A stretch of DNA of 64,000 bases from Engraulis encrasicolus (taxonomy: Eukaryota; Chordata; Actinopteri; Clupeiformes; Engraulidae), in the NCBI RefSeq assembly GCF_034702125.1, contig NC_085871.1:28201381-28265380 (forward strand). The letters are read 5' to 3'. Every line of letters starts with the position of its first letter. The first letter of the stretch is position 1. Shown piece after piece: positions 11,408 through 20,008 of the stretch. Both the position numbers and the translations under genes were made by a program. The notes under the pieces were generated by a model. The model worked only from the letters and a program-made list of their open reading frames with translations, had not been told where the DNA came from and did no database searches.

Positions 11408-11420
11408 GGGTCAAAGGTCA
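11408..11420 (+). promoter_or_regulatory. DR1-like nuclear receptor motif in fold-back arm
   Basis: GGGTCAAAGGTCA is a direct repeat of AGGTCA-like half-sites spaced by one base, the layout bound by PPAR/RXR and HNF4-type receptors. An inverted copy is at 12540-12552. Function is unproven. Confidence 0.35.
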
Positions 11421-12257
11421 AGGTAACAAGGGGGTCACAAAGGCTAAAATAACTGTACCCTATTTCATGCTTATTGTTCCAAGTGAATTAGCCTCAGGGT
11501 TAAAGGTGGTGGTAAGCTTAATGAAGTTAAAGCATTTTTGGTATCCTTTAAATTGGAATATTCTGTAGATTAAGAATGTTTGGTGCATACAGAGCGGAGT
11601 GGTACGAGAAAAGACGTATAGGGCTTTGAAAGGAGTATGATTCAATCTTATTTGGGCCAAAAACTTACTGTATGTTACCACATACTGATTTTGGTTGACA
11701 TTTCCTCCGCCAGTCGAAAGATTTTCATGAAACTTGTTGTACTCAATATACGTTGTCAAAGATATGGCATGACAATCTAGGTCTTGAGAAGCAAAGCTCC
11801 AGGTCACAGGTGAATTAGCCTATCAAGGCTCAAAGGTATAAGTTAAGTAATTTAAGTGAAAGCCCATTTGGATACTTTTAAATCTGTTAAATGTGATTAA
11901 TTCAGTTCATAAATTGTTGTAACTAGTATTATTGCAAACATCAGTGACAGTGGTGCAATGTGACTCCAATGCAGTGCCCTCACCCTCACCCTCCTGCACC
12001 AGAGCAAGGGAGAGCGAGGAGAGGGCGAGAGATGAGAGAAACAAGAGGATGGGCGAAGCCACAAGTACAAAGAAAATAGAACAATCCACTGGCCTAGCCA
12101 CAGGTGACCTAGGTCAATGGAATATTCTGATTTCTGTGTAGATCTGTGGTTTTCGTTCCATCCTCTCGTCTCTCTCTCTCTCTCTCCTCCCTCTCCCTTG
12201 CACTGGTCTGCACATGGGTCTTTGGCTGAACAGAAATATTGCAAGTTCACCGCAGCT

Positions 12258-12322
12258 TCAACATTTGGGTCAAATTGTTCCACTGACCAATAGTCAGTGG
12301 AACAATCCTACCCAAATGTTGA
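12258..12322. repeat. 29-nt hairpin beside the fold-back centre
   Basis: The arms at 12258-12286 and 12294-12322 are complementary at 26 of 29 positions (start TCAACATTTGGGT, end TTGTTCCACTGA) around a 7-nt loop. Confidence 0.8.
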
Positions 12323-12533
12323 CGTGACTGCTTGTGTCATCACTTACAAGCTCTATGCATGTCATGCGTCACGATAAACGATGTGCAGAATTTGTGATTA
12401 ACGTTTTGTATAAAATGTTTGACCTTAACAAATTTTGCTTTATTGAGTCTACTGCCACCTTTAACCCTTTTTAGGATAAGCCACTTGAACAAATTGCATA
12501 CAGTAGGTTATTTTAGCCGATGTGACCACCATG

Positions 12534-12553
12534 TGACCTTGACCTTTGACCCT
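12534..12553 (-). promoter_or_regulatory. DR1 plus TCAAGGTCA motif
   Basis: The minus strand reads AGGGTCAAAGGTCAAGGTCA: a DR1 overlapping an extended monomer site of the ERR/SF-1 type. It is the mirror-arm counterpart of the motif at 11408. Confidence 0.35.
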
Positions 12554-12987
12554 GAAGAACTAGGGTATATCAACCAATATCAATATGTTGTAACATCCAT
12601 TTTTGGTCCAAAAATGATTATGCCATACTCCATTCAAAGCCCTATATGTTTTCTTCTGTAACAATCTGCACTGTAGGCACCAGCAATTCTCAATCTACAG
12701 AAAATTATAAATCAAATGATACCAGATATGCTTTCGCTTTATTTACTTCCACCTTTGACCCTTTTTGGGATAATTTGCTCAGATTATTAGGGATGGTTCA
12801 AGGCCTTTACGGCCTGTGAAACACAGATCATTTGGTTGACAGACCCTTTTCTTTTCTCTCTCTGTCCCTTTTCTGTCATCTTTGAGTTATCTACACAATA
12901 CACAATATGTATCTTTACTTGTCTCGTATGCTATGTGCTGTCTGTGTAATTCTGGTTCATCACAAAATGCAGATGACATTTCTGTGA

Positions 12988-13177
<190 letters not shown>

Positions 13178-13194
13178 AGAACACAAATGGTTCA

Positions 13195-13274
13195 ATAATC
13201 GGCCAAAGTGGTTATTAAAGAGGCCTTTTCTATCAGCCAAACTGAAATTTCACCAGGATGCAAAGCCCTGTTGA
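13195..13274. mobile_element. fragment of the CAGGGCTCTAAATTAAC MITE family
   Basis: Shares ggccaaagtgg and atcagccaaactgaaattt with the complete copy at 14687-14823 and ends in aagccctg. The left end is missing. Confidence 0.55.
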
Positions 13275-13894
13275 CAACAGATAAACGGAGTGATACTATA
13301 GGACAGACCCATGACTGTGTAGCTGATTGGCATGTTGTTGTATGTTGCAGAACAAGTATAGATAGATAGGCATGCTGATTTGAACTTACTAACACCTATG
13401 AGGTGAAAAGTGCCAGGTGGGGAAAACACAACAATGGTAACTACGTCAATTAAAGGCTCTGCACTATAAACGCAACAGTTCCCATGCATGTGGTACGCAT
13501 AAGAAATGAAAGCCTGTGTAAAATTTAAAGACTGATAACGGGAGGACCGGCCAGGTTAGGGATGGATTAACACTTTTTTTTCTCCAGGGCGTTTTAAAAG
13601 AAGAAGCTTAAGTTAATTTGCATACATGGCATAATATTTAGGGTAAATTCTTTTTCTCTAGGAATGCAGTTCAAATGTAATGTATGGACGGGCGAACCTT
13701 GTAGAACCAGGTTCTTCAAAGAAATCAAGAACCCAAGAACCCAAAGGTTCTTTGAGGAAGTTGTATTATTGGATTATGGGAGAAGCTCTGTGGAACTTTG
13801 GGGTTCTTCCCAGATCTACTTGCTCACTTAAAGTAGCCTATATGTACTTCAGAGAACTTGAATGTTCACCCACAGGGACAGCTCAGGGTTATTT
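13275..13894. other. unannotated stretch
   Basis: No gene recognised. Repeated small phrases around ggttctt and aagaaccc at 13710-13755 are mirror-like but short. Confidence 0.35.
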
Positions 13895-14083
13895 TCTTAA
13901 AATAATTTTGTGGGCTTTTTGCCTTCATTTTGAGACAGGACAATGAACACATGACCGGAAGTGAGTGGGGAGTGAAAGAGAGAGGAAGGGACGGCAAAAG
14001 AGCCAGGCCGGGAATCGAACCCGGGTCAGCCGCACAGCAGATGAGTGCCCCACCACCATTAGTGCCACGGCAGGGCCAGGCTC
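13895..14083 (-). mobile_element. tRNA-derived SINE, family B
   Basis: The plus strand shows gggctttttgccttcatttt, gacaggacaatg, a purine-rich body and gggaatcgaacccggg; the minus strand therefore has a B-box-like GGTTCGATTCC. The same organisation occurs at 27366-27556, 39995-40200 and 59670-59800. Confidence 0.7.
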
Positions 14084-14170
14084 AGGGTTCTTGAAGGAAA
14101 TGTCATTTTTACAGTGTATATCTGTCCAAATAGCTAGTAGTTTATGTCATGTAGCCAATGTTCCTCTAAT

Positions 14171-14456
14171 GGGGCAGTCGTGGGTAAGCGGTTAGGGCGT
14201 CAGACTTGTAGCACAAAGGCTGCCGGTTCGACTCCCAAACCGCCAGGCTGATGGGGGGAGTGATTATCAAGTGCTCTCCCCCTTCCTCCTCCATGACTGA
14301 GGTACCCTGAGCATGGTACCATCCCGCCGTACTGCTCCCTTGGGGCGCCACTGGGGGCTGACCCCTTGCACGGGTGAGGCATGAATGCAATTTTGTCGTG
14401 AGCAATGTTCACTTTTGTGTCGTGGAGTGCTGTGTCACAATGACAATGGGAGTTGG
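14171..14456 (+). mobile_element. tRNA-derived SINE, family A (plus orientation)
   Basis: tgggtaagcggttag (A box) and ccggttcgactcc (B box), then ggtaccctgagcatggtacc and cacgggtgaggcatgaatgc, ending in gtcacaatgacaatggg. Slightly shorter at the 3' end than the copy at 5157-5486. Confidence 0.8.
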
Positions 14457-14686
14457 ATGAGGAGTTAAGGAAGTTAAATAATGTCCTCTCGTTGCTCAAT
14501 GGATGTATAATGTAGCCCTTTAGCACAACCTAAAGGCCATAGACCGTAATGACAGTTTCAAACCACTGTGTGGAAGCTGATAAATGATGCACTTCAGTAG
14601 TCAACACCATAAATAACAATGTGTTGACAGTTGTTCAAATACTTTATTTCAAATACATTTCCCCAGAAGTCTCTGATGGTTATAGT

Positions 14687-14823
14687 CAGGGCTCTAATTA
14701 AATTAACTTTTTTCGTCACCAGCCAAAATGGGTCAAAGTGGCTAGAAATGTGGTCTTTTCTACCAGCCAAACTGAAATTTCATCAGCATTTGGCCGGTTG
14801 GCTGGTGTTAAATTAGAGCCCTG
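14687..14823. mobile_element. hAT-type MITE, 137 bp, CAGGGCTCTAA family
   Basis: The ends cagggctctaa and ttagagccctg are inverted. Flanking 8-mers GTTATAGT and GTTATACT differ at one base, as expected for an aged target duplication. Relatives are at 13195, 33561 and 63868. Confidence 0.8.
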
Positions 14824-14880
14824 GTTATACTTAGTGTATACAACCCACTCTTTCCATCTTGTTGCTTGGATATGTTAACC

Positions 14881-15459
14881 CCGTGGTTTTCAAAGTGGGG
14901 GCCGGGGGCCCCTGGTGGGGCCGCAAAGGGTGCTAAGGGGTCTGCTGCACTTTGGAAGAAAATGTATTGCAAAATGATATAAGTAATTGAATAATTGATG
15001 TACACCAAAGTAAACAAAACTTAGCTAAACAACATTCCCATTAGTTACAAACTGCATCATAATAATGTATTGCCTCTCTGAACATACTATATTGCTCACA
15101 TTTTATATCGCAATGGGGCACTGTCACACAGACATAGACCATGGTTGTGACAGCAGGGGGTGCACAGAAAAAACAGTGTGGCACAACCTATGTAAGGGGG
15201 GCCTTGGCTGGTACTGGTACTCAGTGGTGTAGTCTACTTTTTTATGGTGGGTATACTGTATAGTTGAGATTTTTTTGAAGCGGGTATACTGTATATATTT
15301 GTGCCATTCAAAACAATGGATCAATCAATTTTAAGTGGGTATACTGAAATCCCTGAAATTTAGAAGTGGGTATACTCCGTATACCCGCGTTCTACGTAGA
15401 CTACACCACTGCCGGTACTGTATATGGGGGGCCTTGTCATGGTAAAGTTTGAAAACCCA
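14881..15459. mobile_element. hAT-type MITE (GTGGTTTTCAAAG) with nested MITE
   Basis: The left end ccgtggttttcaaagtggg and right end aaagtttgaaaaccca are inverted. A GC-rich interior (gggggccgggggcccctgg) is shared with the neighbouring copy at 15521-15858. It is interrupted at 15222-15411. Confidence 0.7.
15222..15411. mobile_element. hAT-type MITE CAGTGGTGTAGTCTAC
   Basis: Perfect inverted ends CAGTGGTGTAGTCTAC / GTAGACTACACCACTG. Flanking 8-mers CTGGTACT and CCGGTACT differ at one base. It contains several gggtatactgtata repeats. Inserted into the MITE at 14881-15459. Confidence 0.85.
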
Positions 15460-15520
15460 TGCTAACTTTGTTCTGTCTCTTTTTATGTGCCATGGAAAAT
15501 GAATTGGCAATATCCTATCA

Positions 15521-15858
15521 CATTGGTTTTCAATGTGGGGGCCGGGGACCCCTGGGGGTTCCGCAAAGCAATGCCAGGGGGGCCGAACAAACATAGCAAA
15601 ATAAAATGAATAATTTTATACATTGAATACCTTAAAATGAACCGAAAATAAGCTTAACAATCTCAGTTTCTTCTGTTGGCCAACAATGTTTGTCTATCAT
15701 GCTATCTAAATGGGTTGAGGAATGCACCAACTTCATCGAGTTGTGAAACCGGGTGCACAGGGATAAAACAGTGTCGCACGGCACAATGTCAAGGGGGCCT
15801 TGGGTGGAATCTACTGGTATATGGGGGGCCTTGCCATGGCAAAGTTTGGGAACCCCTG
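15521..15858. mobile_element. hAT-type MITE, second copy of the GTGGTTTTCAA family
   Basis: The left end cattggttttcaatg and right end aaagtttgggaacccctg. Flanking 8-mers TCCTATCA and TCCTATCG differ at one base. The 104-residue open frame overlapping it is not a gene. Confidence 0.75.
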
Positions 15859-16099
15859 TCCTATCGTGTTAGTGGCACAAGTTGTACTAGTACTAACTGC
15901 CCCACTATAGGCCTTGGCTACTACAGACAAAAGAAGGTGGCAGATTTATTTGCAGGTGAGTTTCACTTAACAATGACCCTATCCATGTAGCATTACCCCA
16001 TTTCACGGTTATGGCAAAGGGAAAATCACCTTGTGATTATTAAGTATCATTGTCAATATGAGTACTGTCTATGCCTATACTGTCTATGTCCTTACCTAG

Positions 16100-16201
16100 A
16101 TTAGTCTATGTCTGCATGGGAAAGCAAGAAACGTAATTTAAAATTCTTTGTATGACCAGTGCATGTAAAGAAATTGACAATAAAACCAACTTGACTTGAA
16201 A
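16100..16201 (+). mobile_element. LINE (L2-like) 3' tail fragment
   Basis: tctttgtatgaccagtgc followed by gacaataaaaccaacttg and cttgaa resembles the 3' end of fish L2-type LINEs, which end in aataaag...ttgaa repeats. No reverse-transcriptase sequence is attached. Confidence 0.4.
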
Positions 16202-16864
16202 AAGTAAGTTATTAAGGCAACTTATTATCATGCACACCCCATGGCATGACACACATGGATCATTGGGTCATTGAGTGGCACTCAAATATCTCACTCTGAC
16301 AGCAAGTTCTCTGATGTACCGCACGTTGTCAAAACAGGAAGCAAGACAGTATGCCGGTGTGCCACTAATACTTTGTCACACAGCACACCATGACAGAAAA
16401 GTCGATCATTGCATCAGCCTGGTGCTGCTGCTACCTCGATCTCTCCACAAGGGGGCACTGCGTCACTAAGGAACTGCAACGAGCTTTGGCCAACACCACT
16501 TCACCAGAGATTCTAGGAGTATTATCCAGGCAGTCTCTGACTTCACTCTCCTCTTACATCCAAAAAAATGATTCATTTTACTATGACACTCTTAAGGTTC
16601 CAGAATCAGATTCCACAATTCATTGGAATTTCCTGCTTGTCCTTACTGATTTGTGTCTGCAGTGCACAGGAAGCCTTGTGATAGTCTCTCTCTTAAAACT
16701 GTCACCTATTGTAAATATCAACCACATGACACATCCCTTCTTGAAATGAAGGCCTGTGCATCTTATCTACTGGTGTGAAAGGTGTGCCAGTATGTCTATG
16801 ACACATTTCTGTACATCTGCAGAAGCTTCTTCACATGCCACAGCCTTTTAATATTACTACTACT
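16202..16864. other. unannotated stretch
   Basis: The open frame of 119 codons at 16390-16749 shows no recognisable domain and no splice context; I do not call it a gene. Confidence 0.35.
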
Positions 16865-17060
16865 CAGGGCCGCTGACAGCTTTGGATGGGCCCAGGACAA
16901 AGCCATCTGAAAGGGCCCCCCATCCAATACATTTCATGTAATGAGGACCTAATTATGGGACCCCTATTTACATTTCTACTACTACTACTACTACTATTAC
17001 TACAACTATTGCCGCTGCTACTTAGACTAAGCCTACTATTACTGCTGCTGCTACTATGAC
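16865..17060. mobile_element. CAGGGCCGCTGACAG-family fragment with (CTA)n
   Basis: cagggccgctgacagcttt, then gggcccaggacaaagcc and catgtaatgaggacc, as at 3968. It is followed by a degenerate CTA/CTG triplet run (16976-17058). Confidence 0.55.
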
Positions 17061-17294
17061 ATTGTTTTAAACACAAGTCCTCATAAGGTTTCTAGGGAGG
17101 GAAATACGCAAATTGAACCTTCCAGAACACAAGGGCACAAAATCAAACTACATTCCAGTGATAAGAGGAATGAGAAACACACATGTCTATTTTTGTTAAG
17201 TAAGGGCTAATAGATAGAGGGCAAAAGGGAAGGGTCACCTATTGAATGGGTCACCGCATGCCTCAACAACAGTTTTCCACCCTATGCTGTCACA

Positions 17295-17678
17295 TTGAGC
17301 CTGTTTATATGCACATCAATAAATCGTTTATGGTCAGGTTTTTGGAGTAACTAAGTGCTCATGTAAACTGAATAAACTGTTTATAATATTTTTTTATTGC
17401 AGTTATCAGTTTATGAGAAATTCGATTTTCACAGGTAGGTTTTTGGCTAATAAATTAATTTCTCAAGACATGTATCCAGCATAATCAGGTTATTATCAGG
17501 TTATTGACATTCTAGAATGATAAGTAGCCAATCACAAGCCTTAAATTACGCTTCATATCACACACTTGAGTGGAACACAGGTAACTGACAGACTGCATGT
17601 AAACAGCAATAAACAGTTTACTCCAATAACATGTTTATTCCAATAACCTGATTATTGCAGCGATGTAAACGGGCTCAA
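17295..17678. mobile_element. MITE with TTGAGCC(T/C)GTTTA inverted ends
   Basis: The left end ttgagcctgtttatatgc and right end gatgtaaacgggctcaa are inverted. The interior is AT-rich with repeated aataaac / gtttat phrases. Similar in style to the elements at 25816 and 41049. Confidence 0.65.
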
Positions 17679-18944
17679 TTGACGTACTCCCCATTCCTGT
17701 CATCTTCTAACGCACCATCTCCTTCACTGTTAGGCCACGGCTGCCCCAACATGCCTTTTAGATCAAATTTCTATGTTTATTTATTTATTGCACTCACAAG
17801 CAGGCTACGGACTATGCATCTGATGTTGATTCTTCTGATTCTGGAAAGCGGAAAACAGGCAAGAGTAGAAAAAACAAGTAAAAAACCAAACCTGCTATAG
17901 TGTCATGCCAACACAAGTAACTTCACTGAGTAACTGGTCTACAGTTACTATAGAGCGATGCACCTGATTCTGCGTTGGTTGGATCCAATTTGAAGGTTTT
18001 CTTTATAGTTTCTTTCCCCTGTAATAGCATCTAGTTACCTCATTGGGTAAAATATAATAACTGGTGTAACCACTATGTAATATCATGTACTAGTGTTGTA
18101 CTTAAACCATATATTTACTTCTACTTTTACTTTGTTCATCTCCGTAAGAACATGTAAACAACTGGGTGAACTGATGGTGCTCTCTGATAGCAGTGCAACA
18201 AAAAGAAGAAAATTCTGCATTGACTATCAATCTTTCAGTATATATGGCCTTAAGCTATACTATGTGAATGGCAAACAGAAAATGTATCACACCATATCAC
18301 ACAGCAATTGACATTTTAATTAACAACCTTAATTACATGGCCATTAGGCAAATGTCTCACCTCTGAATGATTTGATGATTATTAATATTTGGTTTGACAG
18401 CCCTTTTAACCACAACAACATAAAACTAAAATTGTCAGCGTAAAACTATGACTTCCTAGCTATAAGCATTTGAAGCTTTAACAATGCACCAACGTAAAAT
18501 AGTAGGCCCTATGTATTGTCATTATGTTGTAGAATATGAAAAAAAACAGCAACAGGATCTGACAGAAGACACCTGTCGTCACTACAATCGAGTCTTTACA
18601 TTATATATGTCTTCATATGACGAATGAGACTATATAGGCTACAGGAAATAGAGAGAGATTGAGCTAGTTCATAAAAGAGTCCTTCAGTGCCTGAAGACAT
18701 AACATTAGAATGACCTTGTTTCCCTTTTCTACTGCGACCCCATTTTGGACCATTTTGAATATTTTCGCCATCACCCAACCCCATATTCCAAACGGCATTT
18801 TTGTTGTTGTTGTTGCTAATGTTTTTTATTTCAGTGACAACTTACTAAGTCAATATAGCCTATTTGTTAACCATACAAGTGAAATGAGTTGCTAATTTAC
18901 ATTAACTTGTGTTAGCTGTTAACCTGTGGATTTCCCATTTATTT
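17679..18944. other. unannotated stretch 3' of the AMIGO gene
   Basis: No gene or transposon recognised. Two plus-strand tttatt motifs (about 18822 and 18938) give AATAAA on the minus strand and could serve as distal polyadenylation signals for the AMIGO gene, more than 1 kb past its stop codon. Confidence 0.3.
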
Positions 18945-19012
18945 TGCAAAGTTACTTCTCTCTGCGACCCTCTTGCATCAACTCCACGACCCCCCAGTTT
19001 GGGAGCCCCTGC
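18945..19012. mobile_element. hAT-like right-end fragment
   Basis: ccccagtttgggagcccctg matches the style of hAT MITE right ends seen at 15858. The left part is not recognisable. The minisatellite begins at the next base. Confidence 0.35.
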
Positions 19013-19415
19013 ATTAACCCAATACATTACTTGTTGCTACTGTATTAACCCAATACATTACTTGTTGCTACTGTATTAACCCAATACATTACTTGTTGCT
19101 ACTGTATTAACCCAATACATTACTTGTTGCTACTGTATTAACCCAATACATTACTTGTTGCTACTGTATTAACCCAATACATTACTTGTTGCTACTGTAT
19201 TAACCCAATACATTACTTGTTGCTACTGTATTCACCCAATACATTACTTGTTGCTACTGTATTAACCCAATACATTACTTGTTGCTACTGTATTAACCCA
19301 ATACATTACTTGTTGCTACTGTATTAACCCAATACATTACTTGTTGCTACTGTATTAACCCAATACATTACTTGTTGCTACTGTATTAACCCAATACATT
19401 ACTTGTTGCTACTGT
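19013..19415. repeat. 31-bp minisatellite, 13 copies
   Basis: Thirteen head-to-tail copies of a 31-bp unit beginning attaacccaatacattact. All appear identical except the eighth (19230), which has attcaccc. Near-identity indicates recent expansion or ongoing homogenisation. No spacers are present. Confidence 0.98.
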
Positions 19416-19522
19416 ATTAAGAAAGCGCTGTTGTAGTAGGACCTGAGGAAAAAAATGTTCACTATGACAAAAAAGACAATTGGGCTATGAATAAATCAAC
19501 AAAAACAAACAACAAAAGGGTG

Positions 19523-19933
19523 AATTTCTGTAACAACTGAAGTCGTGACAGAGGTAGATACTCTTCAAGATACCTCATGGTTGTGACCAAACACATAAAT
19601 AAACAACAATAAACGACACATATGACGGCATACCCACTGTGAACAAACATACAGTAATGGCTAAATCAATGGCCAGTATCTCTTTAAAAGGTGATGCCAT
19701 GACAGAGCTATAGAGGTTGAAGTTCCCCCGTTCCTCAGAATGTCTCTAGTAGTGACCTCATGCACATGTAACCACCAATAATAAACATAAAATAAATACA
19801 CACATATGATAAACATAAAATAAATAAACACATATGATGGCTAACGCATTGCGAACACATTGTGACATGGTGGTCAGCAGTCATATTTCTAGGTTGAAGA
19901 TCCTCCATTGGTCAGAATGTCTCTAGTGGTGGC
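19523..19933 (-). pseudogene. three decayed tandem copies of the AMIGO 3' coding end
   Basis: On the minus strand, three blocks ending at 19588, 19757 and 19933 resemble the end of the AMIGO last exon (corresponding point 20102), giving spacings of 169, 176 and 169 bp. The middle copy (19634-19757) preserves the region coding RSILKNGGSSTSS with changes, a 2-bp length difference that shifts the frame, and still ends in an ATTTAG stop context. The nearest copy (19848-19933) has lost about 20 bp but keeps aaatatg and the 3'UTR phrase gccatcatatg. The distal copy is the most decayed. Each unit also carries some 3'UTR sequence, so the repeating unit spans the stop codon. They cannot be translated as part of the gene because the gene's own stop comes first. 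Confidence 0.8.
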
Positions 19934-20008
19934 CACACACAAATAGATAACAAAAACACTACTAAACAACACATATGATGGCTAGCAAACTGTGAACACA
20001 CATAATGA

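Larger units (their letters stand above)
11104..12800. mobile_element. 1.7-kb fold-back element with large inverted arms
   Basis: The left arm carries two tandem diverged copies of a ~350-bp sequence (11104-11450, 11490-11830). One copy appears inverted at 12410-12800: for example aagtaaataaagcgaaagc on the left and gctttcgctttatttactt on the right. Nearer the centre, a purine-rich segment at 11994-12040 is mirrored by a pyrimidine-rich one at 12165-12215. No coding capacity. The superfamily is not recognised. Confidence 0.65.

Noticed and set aside
15676..15990. 104-codon plus-strand open frame
   Set aside because: Lies mostly within a hAT MITE; no protein domain.
19013..19415. CRISPR-like regular repeat array
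   Set aside because: The 31-bp repeats are directly adjacent without spacers; this is a minisatellite in a vertebrate genome.
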